Source: Rehmannia glutinosa
Lineage: Eukaryota; Streptophyta; Magnoliopsida; Lamiales; Orobanchaceae
Assembly (NCBI GenBank): GCA_016081115.2
Contig: CM071929.1
Coordinates: 3,038,001 to 3,102,000, forward strand
Reading direction: 5' to 3'
DNA: 64,000 nt
Each line of letters begins with the position of its first letter. Position 1 is the first letter of the stretch. A model generated the notes under the pieces. It was not told the DNA's origin. It was given only the letters and a program-made list of their open reading frames with translations, and did no database searches. This document shows, in pieces, positions 1-11,129 of this stretch. The translations under genes and the position numbers were made by a program.

Positions 1-1123
1 CTCGATTCATGCAAATATTCGTGTCAAGTACTCAAGATCTAATATTGAAGCTCATCTCTCGAATTATGAATCAATATATCAAACAAGTTAAATCATTGGC
101 CAAGAAGTGATAAAACAAGAATAAGAACAAAGTACTCAAATAGGCTTCAAGATAATAACTTCAACCAAGATTAAAACATTCAACAAGAGTTCAATTAATC
201 TACTACTAAAACCCGGAAATCACAAGATGTTTAGCTACTCATTACAAATAAACAACTCATAGACAAATTGTTCATATTCATGACAAGCTAAAATGAAAGA
301 TTAAAGCACAAAAAATGAGAAAACTTAGGGAAATGGATAATCTCTCGATTAATCTTCAATCCTCAAGCTCCGATTCGACCCGATTCTTCTCTTGATTCTT
401 CCTTGATGAAGTTGAGCTCTTTCTTGTGTTCTTGGGTCTTTTCCGGACCTTTCCTCCCGGTGTGCGCCCCAAAAAGTGGTATTTATACCATTTTAGAAGC
501 CTAGGTCAATTCTTTGTCATTTTTGGAGTTTTTACAAGAACGCACGGGTCGTGCGTTGGCGCCTGGCTACCCGGCGCCATCCCGTAGAAAACATCCGAGT
601 CTCGTAGGGCGCGGGTCGTGCGTCCACGCACGAGTTATCCGTGCGCCACCCAAACGTCCAAATTTGTTTGCGGGGTCTTCATAAGAGTTGTAGCCCTCTC
701 TTTTAGCTTTTTATAGCCACTTAAATCAGCTCAATATCAATTTTGTAGAGAGTTATGACCAAAATACTAAACCGTGCAGATCTTTGGAAATTCCATACGC
801 ATTTGGATGTTCCTTGAGATAAATCTCCTTGTTGTTTGATAATCCATGCTTCTTTTGCCACACGACTCATCACTATGACTCTAGACTCCATATAGTTGGC
901 TTCCAATTGGGTATAATCGCTCGATTCTTGATGATTCTAGGTAGCAATGCTCGTATTTGTCACAAAATCACTCCAAATATCGTTAAATTCCTACAAAACA
1001 AGCAAGCGTAATATCTTTTCCACAAAGAGCGAATATATACAATTTCATACACGTTATTGCATGTTTATAAACAATTATAGCCATAAATATGCCCTAAAAT
1101 ACATGCAAAACTCACACTCAACA
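1..1123 (-). mobile_element. Athila-like LTR A, truncated by the window start
   Basis: Minus-strand LTR homologous to LTRs B (1883-3541) and C (5632-7217). Its 5' end reads TGTTGAGTGTGAG on the minus strand at 1123 and is directly preceded by a purine-rich tract (TTTAAGTTTGGGG), so this is the 3' LTR of an element lying to its right. A TATAAATA box is at 480-487 (minus), and a GC-rich block of CACGGGT/CCGTGCG palindromes at 535-650 lies just upstream of it in the direction of transcription. The LTR 3' end lies outside the window. Confidence 0.8.
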
Positions 1124-1882
1124 AACCCCAAACTTAAAATTGGGTCAGGCCAACGCTTTTAAAAACTAGAGAAAACATGATTGGGAGTAATGAAAAGTAG
1201 AACGCACAATAACTCCATAAAATTCGCATTGTTTATCGTAGGTGTCAAGCAATGAATCAACCAAGCCTCAAACATCTAACATAGAGCACATATCAAAGAA
1301 ATTATGGTAAATGTTAAGAATTACGCCTCACAAAGATCAAGTGTATACTCTCATCTCAAATGAATATAGGATGTGTTTACGCTCAATTCAATTCAATGTT
1401 GAAGAATTACCATAGGCTTGCAAATCATCTCATATCTCCGCCACTAGAATGTATGCAATTTGTGAATCAAAAAGGACTTTTCTCTTTGGTTGTAATGAAG
1501 GCTCTTTGGTTAGGGTAGGAAAATATAGATAGAGTGACTCAAACTCGAGCGTATAGACCGGTGAGCATATAAATCATCTACGTTAAAGCTTAATATGCTA
1601 CCCAAATCATCTCATTTTCATCAACTCTTCTTATCTCCATCCTCTTTCTTTTGTAAATATTATCACCTCACATACAATTCTTAGCCTCCAAGTTCATTCA
1701 ATGAAAACTCACATCATAAAGTCAATTTTTTTTCGACTCTTTTATGAATTTTCAACCTTTCTTTTCTCCTCCTTTTCTTCTTCTTTTTTTTTGTTCCTAT
1801 CAACCAATTTTGCACAATTATCCAACTTTTCAATTCCAACCAATTCAACCTTATTCACTCACTCTACTCAATGTTATACGCT
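1124..1882 (-). mobile_element. 3' internal remnant with polypurine tract
   Basis: Begins with the polypurine tract (rc of 1124-1140) that would prime plus-strand synthesis for LTR A. The rest is non-coding, with T-rich runs at 1720-1790. No gag or pol similarity is visible. It runs straight into the 3' end of LTR B at 1883 with no primer-binding site, so most of this element's internal region has been lost, probably by recombination in a three-LTR array. Confidence 0.6.
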
Positions 1883-3541
1883 TGTTCGCCTTATTTTTAG
1901 CTTCACCGCAAGTGTACGGTATAGTTTATAGAATAGGGTAAGCAAGGTCGTATCCACGGAGACTAATAAATTAATGTGCTAAGTATTGAACTAAGATAGT
2001 CTTATTTTTATTTAGACGATCGAAAGTTTGATGGTTGTTGTGGAGGTAAAGACAAGAATAACCACAAAAACACAAGATGAAAAATAATGGAATTATCTAG
2101 AGAATAAAAGCGGATTCCCGGGTTATGGTTTCGATTAATATTCCTCTTGTTGTCCGATTTAATCAAAGCCAAAGTTATTATCAATATACCTATAAGACGA
2201 TCACCACGATATTTTATCCTCCTCTCGAGATGCATATAAAACGTAGATTGAAATATCTTTGCTAGCATCTCTACTCAACAATAGATATACAACTCCCAAA
2301 AGCACCAAAGATCAAATATCCTCACAAACATCTACAAACCTCTCGATTCATGCAAATATTCATGTCAAGTACTCAAGATCTAATATTGAAACTCATCTCT
2401 CGAATTATGAATCAATATATCAAACAAGTTAAATCATTGATCAAGTGATAAAACAAGAATAAGCTCAAAGTACTCAAATAGGCTTCAAGACAATAACTTC
2501 AACTAAGATTAAAACATTCAACAAGAGTTCAATTAATCTACTTCCAAAACCCGGAAATCACAAGATGTTTAGCTACCCATTAAAAATAAACAACTCATAG
2601 ACAAATTGTTCATATTCATAAGAAGCTAAAATGAAAGATTAAAGCACAAAGAATGAGAAAACTTAGGAAATGGATAATCTCTAGATTAATCTTCAATCCT
2701 CAAGCTCCGATTCAACCCGATTCTTCCCTTGATTCTTCCTTGATGAAATTGATGTGTTTCTTGTGTTCTTGGGTGTATTCCCAGCCTTTTTTTTCCTCTG
2801 GTGTGCGCCCCAAGAAGTGGTATTTATACCTTTTGGAAGTTCTAGGTCAATTTCTTTGTCATTTTTGGAGTTTTCGCAAGCACGCACGTGTCGTGCGCCC
2901 ACGCACGGGCTACCCGTGCGCCATTTCGTAGAAAACATCCAGTCTGTAGCACGCACGGGTCGTGCGCCCACGCACGGTCTACCCGTGCGCCATCCTATAG
3001 AAAACATCCAGTCTTTGTATGGCGCACGGGTCATGCGTCCACGCACGGGTTACCCGTGCGCCACCTAAACGTCCGAATTTGCTTGCAGGGTCTTCAGAAG
3101 AGTTGTAGCCCTCTCTCTTAGCTTTCCATAGCCACTTGAATCACCTCAATATCAATTTTGTAGAGAGAGTTATGGCCAAAATACTAAACCCTGCCAGTGC
3201 TGGAAATTCCATACGCGTTTGGATGTTCCTTGAGATAAATCTCCTTGTTGTTTGATCATCCATGCTTCTTTTGACACATGTCTCATCACTATGACTCTAG
3301 ACTCCACATAGTTGTCTTCCAATTGGGTGTAATCGCTCGATTCTTGATGATTCTAGGTAGCAATGCTCGTATTTGTCACAAAATCACTCCAAATATCGTT
3401 AAATTTCTACAAAACAAGCAAGCGTAATATCTTTTTCCACAAAGAGCGAATATATACCATTTCATACACATTATTGCATGTTTAATCACCATTTTAGTCA
3501 TATTTATACCTCAAAATACATGCAAAACTCACCTATCAACG
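1883..3541 (-). mobile_element. Athila-like LTR B
   Basis: Minus-strand LTR ending (on +) in the same tgttcgcc...cttcaccgcaagtgtacgg sequence as LTR C. TATAAATA lies at 2821-2828 (minus). The U3 palindrome block is expanded here into about three tandem units of 60-70 bp (2879-2947, 2949-3019, 3020-3068), each with CACGGG...CCCGTGCG arms. The 5' terminus is diverged (CGTTGATAG instead of TGTTGAG) and has no adjacent polypurine tract. Confidence 0.75.
2879..3068. repeat. Tandem GC-rich palindromic units in LTR B
   Basis: Three units of roughly 50-70 bp. Each contains CGCACGGG and CCCGTGCG arms around a short spacer and a shared gtagaaaacatccagtct spacer. LTRs A and C carry about two such units. 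The block sits directly upstream of the TATAAATA box, where enhancer repeats are common in LTRs; a regulatory role is inference. Confidence 0.7.
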
Positions 3542-4802
3542 CTCAAGTGTAGGGTAACAAATATATCAAGTTAAGGCTTGAATTGTTGCTATCAAGAAAT
3601 TAGGCAATAGACTCAAGTTGGCTAACTAGGGATTTCAATATCATCTTAGGTAAGCAAAAGGCTTGAAGGGCTAACAAAAATGGCCTTTGATCATTTTCAC
3701 AATTCGCATACAACATGTGACCTTGACATAGATACGAGCAAGTTCTAGAATTCTAACAACATGAATGATACACTCAAATCAATCACAAGACCGTGCATAT
3801 GATGAAAGCAGTATAGGCTCAAAAGCTCACATGCTTGCAAATACATAATTCAAAGCATCAAACCATGTTCTCAATATCCACATGCTCAATATCATCTATT
3901 CATGGTTCAATCAACTCATGCTCAACACCCAATCCAAACAATACAAAATTTTCAAAATCAAGCACAAGTTACAATCAAGAGATGAACTCACTCCCTACAA
4001 TCTATGAAAGCAATAAACGTGCTAAACCAATAAACGTATTTCTAATGCAAATGCAACCTAAAATGCTCTACATGCAACTATATGAAAACACACAAAATTA
4101 ATGTAATTTTTTTTTATCCACACATTTCATATCAAAATAACTATTTCTCCCCCAAACTTAAATGAAATTATATCGCACGTAAGAGAAGATATAATTTCAA
4201 TATTAAACTGTGTGGATTTACCTGATTCACTGTGCGGGTGGTGGTGGATAATGGCCCTCCTTCGCATCTCCTCCTATCGCTAGGACTACTTCTTTCAACC
4301 ATCACTTCAAGTTTTGTACCTTAATATTGTCTTATTTGAAGGGCCGACGGGCTCCCGTGCTTCATGCAAGCCACATTATTCCTCCCTCCGCACGCACGGG
4401 CGTGCGCCTAGCGCACGGGTCACCCGTGCGTGATGCCGTAACTCAGTTTTTTTTTACAAAAAGAAAACAAACAAAAACAAAAATCACACCACAAACCGTT
4501 GGGTTGCCTCCCAACAAGCGCTATATTTAACGTCTTTAGCTTGACGCTTATTAATTTCGATTCGTACCACCTTTGAATGCATATATTAGCTCGCTTTGGA
4601 TCGTGGTCAAGAACCGTTTTCCCATTGTTTGCATCTAGTAATGCATAATTGGGATTTCAAGCAAGTATTGGAGTCCGATGTTGGAACACTTGGATTTGAA
4701 TTATGATCATGTTGTTCGTGTGCGTATGTACCACCGGTGTTCGTTTCGTTGTGGGATAGCTTTCTTATGATATCACACACACGCCGGGCATCCACGCACT
4801 AT

Positions 4803-5460
4803 TCATGTGTTCATTGTCCTGTTTCTGCTCCTTTTCGACACCACACACGGCTGAAAGTGCATAGACATACAATCCGTGTTTGGTTCGAACTTTCTTGCTT
4901 TTGCAGGATCTTGACTCCTTGTAGTCGATACCACTCTTTTGATGAATGACACTACATTGTTCCTTTGAGTTGGCTTGGTGGTGCTTGAAAATTGACCCTT
5001 TTGATATTGCCCACCAACAATTGTAACTAATTGGCCCACTTGGGTTTCGAGATTTTTATCGGCGGCCATCTGTGTCATTTGTAGCTCTATTTTATCCACC
5101 GCTTGCGTCTTGCCTTGCAAAAGCGGCTCTAGTTTCACTCATGAATGCATTGGATTGATTTATGAATGAGGTGAGGGCTTCTTCTAAAGATGGCTTATTT
5201 GCTTCATCGCGAGTAAAGTGGTCCCTCGACTCGCTCCTGAACAAACTTGTTTGCATCCTTAACAAGGTGAGGGCTTCTTCTAAAGATGGTTTTGCCTCTG
5301 CATTTGTAAACCCATTCATTACGTTGGACCTTGATGGGGGTGGAATCATATTCTCCGTGCTAGTATATGAAAAATCTTCGTAATTCCCCCAATCCGGGTA
5401 ATAGCACATAGGAGTAGGATTATTCCAATAACTGTAAGAATTCCAGTTATTGAAATCCAT
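4803..5460 (-). pseudogene. gag: C-terminal gag remnant, Athila type
   Basis: Two overlapping minus-strand frames (5092-5460 and 4803-5138). The distal frame carries LETQVGQLVTIVGGQYQKG, matching LETQIGQIATIIGGQ in the Athila gag of this window at about 57480-57530, and SETRAAFARQ matches SETRNMFNKDE there. Upstream is an N/Y-rich stretch (FNNWNSYSYWNN) and two copies of a PSLEEALT block about 35 residues apart. No nucleocapsid zinc finger is seen. It would be a structural capsid protein tail. The frame change in the overlap is either a real frameshift or an error. Confidence 0.65.
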
Positions 5461-5606
5461 TCGAGCGGGTGCACCTATACCAATTCAAAGAAACAAATCA
5501 AACATTGTAGAGATAGAATTTACAAAAGAAAAATGAAATAAAATAAAAAAATGTCTAAATTAAAAATAATTCTATCTATCGCAATATTAGCACCAAAAAT
5601 TGTATT

Positions 5607-5625
5607 AGTCCCTAAAACAGCGCCA
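5607..5625 (-). promoter_or_regulatory. Degenerate primer-binding site (tRNA-Asp type)
   Basis: Six bases beyond the 3' end of LTR C the minus strand reads TGGCGCTGTTTTAGGGA. This aligns with the Athila tRNA-Asp site TGGCGCCGTTGCCGGGGA with one base shorter spacing and mostly C-to-T or G-to-A changes, as expected from methylated-cytosine decay. It could still be a site for another tRNA. Confidence 0.5.
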
Positions 5626-5631
5626 AAAACT

Positions 5632-7217
5632 TGTTCGCCTTTATTTTTAGCTTCACCGCAAGTGTACGGTGTAGTTTATAGAATAGGGTAAGCAAGGTCG
5701 TATCCACGGAGACTAATAAATTAGTGCGCTAAGTATTGAACCAAAATAGTTTTATTTTTATTTAGACGATCTTAATTTGATGATTGTTGTGGAGGTAAAG
5801 ACAAGAATAACCACAAGAATACAAGATACTAAGAATAATGGAATTATCAAGAGAATGAAATGGATTCTCGGATTATGGTTTCAATTAATATTCCTCTTGT
5901 TGTCCGATTTAATCAAAGCCAAAGTTATTATCAATACACCTATAAGACGATCACAACGGTATTTTATCCTCCTCTCGAGATGTATATAAAGTGTAGATTG
6001 AAATATCTATGCTAGCATCTCTACTTAACATAAGATACACAACTCCCAAATGCACAAAAGATCAAATGTCCTCACAAATATCTACAAACCTCTCGATTCA
6101 TGCAAATATTCGTGTCAAGTACTCAAGATCTAATATTGAAGCTCATCTCTCGAATTATGAATCAATATATCAAACAAGTTAAATCATTGGCCAAGTGATA
6201 AAACAAGAATAAGAACAAAGTACTCAAATAGGCTTCAAGATAATAACTTCAACCAAGATTAAAACATTCAACAAGAGTTCAATTAATCTACTACCAAAAC
6301 CAGGAAATCACAAGATGTTTAGCTACTCATTACAAATAAACAACTCATAGACAAATTGTTCATATTCATGACAAGCTAAAATGAAAGATTAAAGCACAAA
6401 GAATGAGAAAACTTAGGGAAATGGATAATCTCTCGATTAATCTTCAATCCTCAAGCTCCGATTCGACCGATTCTTCTCTTGATTCTTCCTTGATGAAGTT
6501 GAGCTCTTTCTTGTGTTCTTGGGTCTTTTCCGGACCTTTCCTCCCTGGTGTGCGGCCCAAAAGTGGTATTTATACCCTTTTAGAAGCCTAGGTCAATTTG
6601 TTGTCATTTTTGGAGTTTTTCGCAAGAATGCACGGGTCGTGCGTTGGCGCACGGGCTACCCGGCGCCATCCCGTAGAAAACATCCGGTCTGAGGGCGCAC
6701 GGGTCGTGCGTGCCCACGCACGGAGTTACCGTGCGCCACCCAAACGTCCAAATTTGTTTGCGGGGTCTTCATAAGAGTTGTAGCCCTCTCTTTTAGCTTT
6801 TCATAGCCACTTGAATCAGCTCAATATCAATTTTGTAGAGAGTTATGACCAAAATACTAAACTAAACCCTGCCGATCTTGGAAATTCCATACGCGTTTGG
6901 ATGTTCCTTGAGATAAATCTCCTTATTGTTTGATAATCCATGCTTCTTTTGCCACACGACTCATCACTATGACTCTAGACTCCATATAGTTGGCTTCCAA
7001 TTGGGTGTAATCGCTCGATTTTTGATGATTCTAGGTAGCAATGCTCGTATTTGTCACAAAATCACTCCAAATATCGTTAAATTCCTACAAAACAAGCAAG
7101 CGTAATATCTTTTCCACAAAGAGCGAATATATACCATTTCATACATGTTATTGCATGTTTATAAACAATTATACCCATAAATATGCCCTAAAATACATGC
7201 AAAACTCACACTCAACA
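5632..7217 (-). mobile_element. Athila-like LTR C (5' LTR, about 1.59 kb)
   Basis: Complete minus-strand LTR, TGTTGAG... at 7217 to ...GGCGAACA at 5632, obeying the TG/CA rule. It is the 5' LTR of the gag-only element. TATAAATA lies at 6567-6574 and the GC-rich palindrome block at 6625-6740. Most of the sequence is near-identical to LTR A. Confidence 0.8.
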
Positions 7218-7892
7218 ACACCACAACAAGACGGTGACAAACAAACGTCGCACTGCAACGAAATTACAAAAAAGAATACAAACAAATTAATAATTCAGAT
7301 CTATGTGGGAAAGTCATTTATTTAGAAACTAAATTAATAAAAAAGATGAAGATGAGGTGATTTTAGGCCAAAGTGACCAAAAACACCGATCCCTTAACAA
7401 TAAAGAGCAATAAGAGAAACAATAGAGAAAAAATTAAGAAATTAAAGGATAAATCTTTTTTTTTTTTTTGTGGAAAAAGAAAGGATAAATTCTTAAACGT
7501 TATAAACAAGACCAATACAAAAAGGTTAGCCTGAGTTCAGTACGCAATTTACTCGTAGAGAAATTATAATTAGGCTATATTTGTTTTTTTATTCCATATG
7601 AGCTTGGTTTGATTGTACGTAACAAGTCGGCCTGAAAAGAACCTTAATCGAGTTGAGAATGAATCAAGCTCAAGTAAATAGTAAATTGATCTTTATATAT
7701 ATATATATATATATTATTTTTTTATCAACTGAGTCAAACTCGAGCCAAGTTTCAATAAGACTTGAGTCGAGTTTCAAATCTTATTGAACGAATATGTTCC
7801 AATTTAGCAATTATATATTCTTTAGTATATGTGTTAATGGTGGGCCATTTCGCATTTTTTCATCGAACAATGTTTTAAGCAACTGTGAGTCA
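7218..7892. other. Non-coding AT-rich stretch
   Basis: No ORF or repeat with recognisable homology. Contains a poly-T run near 7459 and a short TA microsatellite at 7694-7715. Confidence 0.5.
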
Positions 7893-8250
7893 ATTTGTCT
7901 CGTACTCTCGTCCCACAAATCTAATTTACACTTTTTAAGGACAATTTAGTAAATTCCAGAACAATTTAGTAAATTCAAGACACTCATTATAAAAATAAGA
8001 CCATGCTTTATTTCCCGAAGTTCGATCTCTCTCTCGGATTAACCGTATAGTTGAACCATAATAGAAGAGCTTGTGTCAAGAAAAATATTGGAAAATTGAA
8101 GTGATTTGATGGTTGAATATTGGAAATTGGTTTAAGAAAAATGAGTATTAACCAATTATTTAAGTGAAATCATTTATTAGTTGTAGAAAATAAATGATAT
8201 AATCATAATGCACAAAAGTAAACTACTTAAATGCCTTCTATATATGAAAA
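7893..8250. repeat. Peptide-locus flanking segment, copy 1 (left part)
   Basis: Closely matches 33853-34200 and 45154-45500, starting at ATTTGTCTCGTACTCTCG. In those copies the sequence runs straight on, whereas here about 960 bp are inserted at 8251. Non-coding. Confidence 0.75.
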
Positions 8251-9213
8251 ATAAGGGGTGAGAATATGGAAAAACATATGACATTCCTTAGCCTTGCGTT
8301 TAGTGTTGGCTCGGGTTTGGTGGACTCCTCCACACTCGGATGTGCTTCTATGCCCGACTTAATAACTCCTCCAGGTTGGAGGAGGTTTCCCGACCAAAGA
8401 TTCTTTCAAACGTCATGGAGAAGATTCACTGCAATATTCGACCAAAATCTCATCTTTGCGGGCGTTGGCAATTTCATTGGCGAAGCCTACGAATCAATCA
8501 CTTCATAACTCTCGCGCGCAACGTCTTTCTCTCCTTTCATCGACTTGGAAGAGTGAGCAATGGACTTGGTGCACTTTTTTTAATGGAGAACTGTTGTATG
8601 ATGGCCTCAATAAGTTTGTCCATCCCGGATATTGACCTATGGGGATTTGGTTGAACCAAGTCGGCGTTCGCTCACAGTCAAAGTGGTGCGAAACACCTTG
8701 CGATTACATGCGTTCGTCCTGTAATAGAGATCCGTCTTTGCATAAAATTTGTCTAGGTGATCCTAGGGATCTCCAGTTCCATCATACTCTGAGATATTGG
8801 AGGTCTTGATTCTTGAAGGTAGTGACTCAGATAGGATGACAGGGGCCAAATGACTCATTTTCATTAGGACAGTAGAGCTGCGAGTTGGCTTGGTTAAATT
8901 TGTCTGTATTGCTTGGGATTCTTCAGCTAGCTGCAACTTTTCACGATTTTCGCCGCGACCATCATCTCTTCCTCCCTGACTTCCCAAGTCAAGGTCCTTC
9001 AATTTTTTGACGAACGGTTTGAATTTACCCATTTCAATTTTTTGTTTGTTAATATATACAAATATTTTTTATGTGTAATACACACGTCTTCAATTAAATT
9101 CAAATCACACGAATGGTTAATATATATTTATGTAAGAATATAAATACGTAGTTTTGAATGCATTTTTGATCATGATATTAAAGTATGATGGGTTTTTTAC
9201 TAAATCAATAAAA
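8251..9213 (-). mobile_element. Inserted Ty3/Gypsy Tat-type gag fragment
   Basis: This block is absent from both other copies of the locus, so its borders can be read from the comparison: tatatgaaaa before it and tattaaatttt after it. It contains a degraded minus-strand gag and an AT-rich tail. A 40-bp piece in the tail (about 9078-9110) reappears at about 10255-10290. Confidence 0.6.
8270..9032 (-). pseudogene. gag: Tat/Ogre-type gag fragment, broken
   Basis: The minus-strand frame from 9032 contains SLPSRIKTSNISEYDGTGDP, the conserved N-terminal gag block of Tat-lineage elements. It continues in shifted frames with DHLDKFYAKTDLY, KVFRTTL and, further on, a match to the FFKSL-KPPTTFDELLARAEKYI region (here near 8330-8400). 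Length is about 250 codons with several frameshifts and stops; no zinc knuckle or pol follows. It is a dead fragment of a capsid gene. Confidence 0.7.
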
Positions 9214-9790
9214 ATATTAAATTTTATTTTACGCCTATTGAGTGATGTCATTTTAATTTTTTTTTACAATCAACGTAGATAGAATTCATAGAACTATTAG
9301 GAAAATTATTTGACCCAATTTTGATACATTCCTTTATACGTCTCTTCCAAGCCCCACCATCTGAATCACCCTCATCATGTTCAAAGGAATTAGGTATAGA
9401 AGTAAAATTAAAGCAACAAAAGGTCAACAACAGTCAAAGTGGATTGTTCTCCATATGTGACCTTAGATGTGATCCAAGTAAGTGTATGATCACATCTCGA
9501 GCCACACCCAACAGATTAATGTGCAGAGATTTTTTATCTTTCACAAAAGTAGTGAGAACAATGTGATCATCTTTCCGGACAATTAATGTTCTCATCATCA
9601 TAAGATTGATTGTCACATAGGGTAACATTCAAACAAGAAATCTTCATAACCTTGAGTGTGGACAGTGGAAAGAACCTGAATTCTCCAAAATGTGTACGTA
9701 CGTAGTTATTCCTATCAAATTTCATACTTGGAGTTGTTAAATTGGACATATATGCATGCTAGCAGTAGAAATAGAGAAAAAAGAGAGCGA
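9214..9790. repeat. Peptide-locus flanking segment, copy 1 (right part)
   Basis: Matches 34195-34787 and 45495-46086, with small indels. The translatable stretches here are short and not conserved between the three copies, so I treat it as non-coding flank. After 9790 the other copies switch into a long LTR, so 9791-10510 is unique to copy 1. Confidence 0.7.
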
Positions 9791-10452
9791 GGCAGAAGAA
9801 TGATCGAAAGAGGGAATTTTTTTTTTCAAGAATGAAGCGAGTAACTGTGGTATGAGATAGGACTGGAGAAAGGTCTCGTACGTGAGTTTGTTAGTGGCGG
9901 TTACTACTCTTAACTAACCCAAACAAGTACTGGATTAGTTAGTTAATTACACTTAACCAACATCTACCTAACTATGCTAATTATATATACGTTTCAATTC
10001 CTTCAACTTGTGGCAGCTGATTTAAATTCCATGACAGATGACCACCTATTATTTTCAAATATATTATCATCGAATGGTAATTACAATTATATATAATTGA
10101 CATGGAACTTGATCGCCATAAGATAATATTACATCACAAACTCAAGAAATAAAAAACATTACAACATCAACCGCACAAACAGTTAAAATACATTCACTAG
10201 CTAGTCTGTCTCAAGTACAATAATAGAAAATCACTGTAAAACCACAAACACACACATGTCTTCAATGAAATTCAAATCACACGAATGGTAAATTATATCT
10301 GCCATGTGATTAATGTACAATTTAGAGAAATTGCCAATCACATAACAAATATAAGTACCCACAATTAAATACTTAAAATGCAATTTTGTTTCATTATTCC
10401 AATGAAATCAACCTTTATTTGAATTACTAATTGGATGGTTGGGATATAAAAC
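9791..10452. other. Non-coding sequence unique to copy 1
   Basis: AT-rich sequence present only in copy 1 of the locus. I see no gene in it. It contains the second copy of the 40-bp repeat (about 10255-10290). Confidence 0.5.
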
Positions 10453-10615
10453 GTGACGGAGAGAAAGGGTTTTGTCAAGGTTTTCACCCGAGCAACGAGC
10501 CGATCACCCCATCCGGCCGGGTCTAGTTGCGCGCCACCCGAACAATGTCCCTATCCCATGAAAAACCCGTTAACAGCATCCTCGGCCGCGCTTATCGCTG
10601 AAATTGACGAGCCAG

Positions 10616-10732
10616 TCACATCCCCTGTTCCATTAATAGGTGGCGCGCGGCTTCACATTTTTGGCTGCTTGCGATGATGGCTATGAGAACAAGAATCAAA
10701 ATGCATGGGTAAGTAATGCCTCTAATGGCCAT
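10616..10732 (-). pseudogene. Small secreted peptide gene, copy 1, probably frameshifted
   Basis: ATG at 10732 opens a 38-residue frame: MAIRGITYPC, then a hydrophobic stretch to about residue 22, then SSQKCEAARHLLMEQGM and a stop. The first 33 residues equal those of copies 2 and 3. A net +2 change just after HLL shifts the frame; in another frame the homologous continuation DVTGSSISAISAAEDAVNG can still be read. The N-terminus looks like a signal peptide cleaved near CEA/ARHLL. Family unknown to me. TATA box at 10887-10894. The gene may be a pseudogene or the frameshift a sequence error. Confidence 0.5.
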
Positions 10733-10886
10733 GATTTTTCTGGCAAATGAATTTGTTGTTTGATGAATATTAATAAAAAATAAATCAAAAAATAAAAGCT
10801 AATTGCTTTATAACGTTTCTTAATGAGGGAAAATATATAGGAGTTTTATTTTGTTGATTGGAGAAATATTGGTGCATATTGTGCGG

Positions 10887-10894
10887 TATTTATA
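10887..10894 (-). promoter_or_regulatory. TATA box of peptide gene copy 1
   Basis: TATAAATA on the minus strand, about 155 bp upstream of the ATG at 10732. It is conserved with its surroundings (gtatttatagtcacgag on +) in copies 2 and 3, which supports a real promoter. Confidence 0.6.
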
Positions 10895-11129
10895 GTCACG
10901 AGAAATTCAATATGCCGAACAAGTTACATACAGCTTGATTGGAAGGTCGGAATTAATAATTATTAAGCTCCTAATTAATATACATATAATATAGTAACAA
11001 ACTTGCACATCTTGGCCAACGGTCCATTAATTAATTAAGCTCCAAAGATATGAGAATATATAAACTCGCACGCACGTCGTCTCCCATGAGTGTTCAATTG
11101 TGCTAGATCATATTAATTTCAATTATTAT

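Larger units (their letters stand above)
3542..5631 (-). mobile_element. Internal region of a gag-only (TR-GAG/LARD-like) Athila relative
   Basis: Between LTR C (5' LTR) and LTR B (3' LTR). In minus-strand order it holds a degenerate primer-binding site, a C-terminal gag remnant, the conserved Athila post-integrase motif AGCGCTTGTTGGGAGG (rc of 4507-4522) and a polypurine-like tract (rc of 4147-4160). No protease, RT, RNase H or integrase remains, so it is a non-autonomous element depending on relatives. A CACGGG palindrome cluster recurs at 4345-4430. 3542-4140 is non-coding. Confidence 0.6.

Noticed and set aside
2693..3068. Frames on both strands across the LTR B palindromes (repeated THGLPVRH-type peptides)
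   Set aside because: Palindromic tandem DNA gives similar peptides on both strands; it is U3 sequence.
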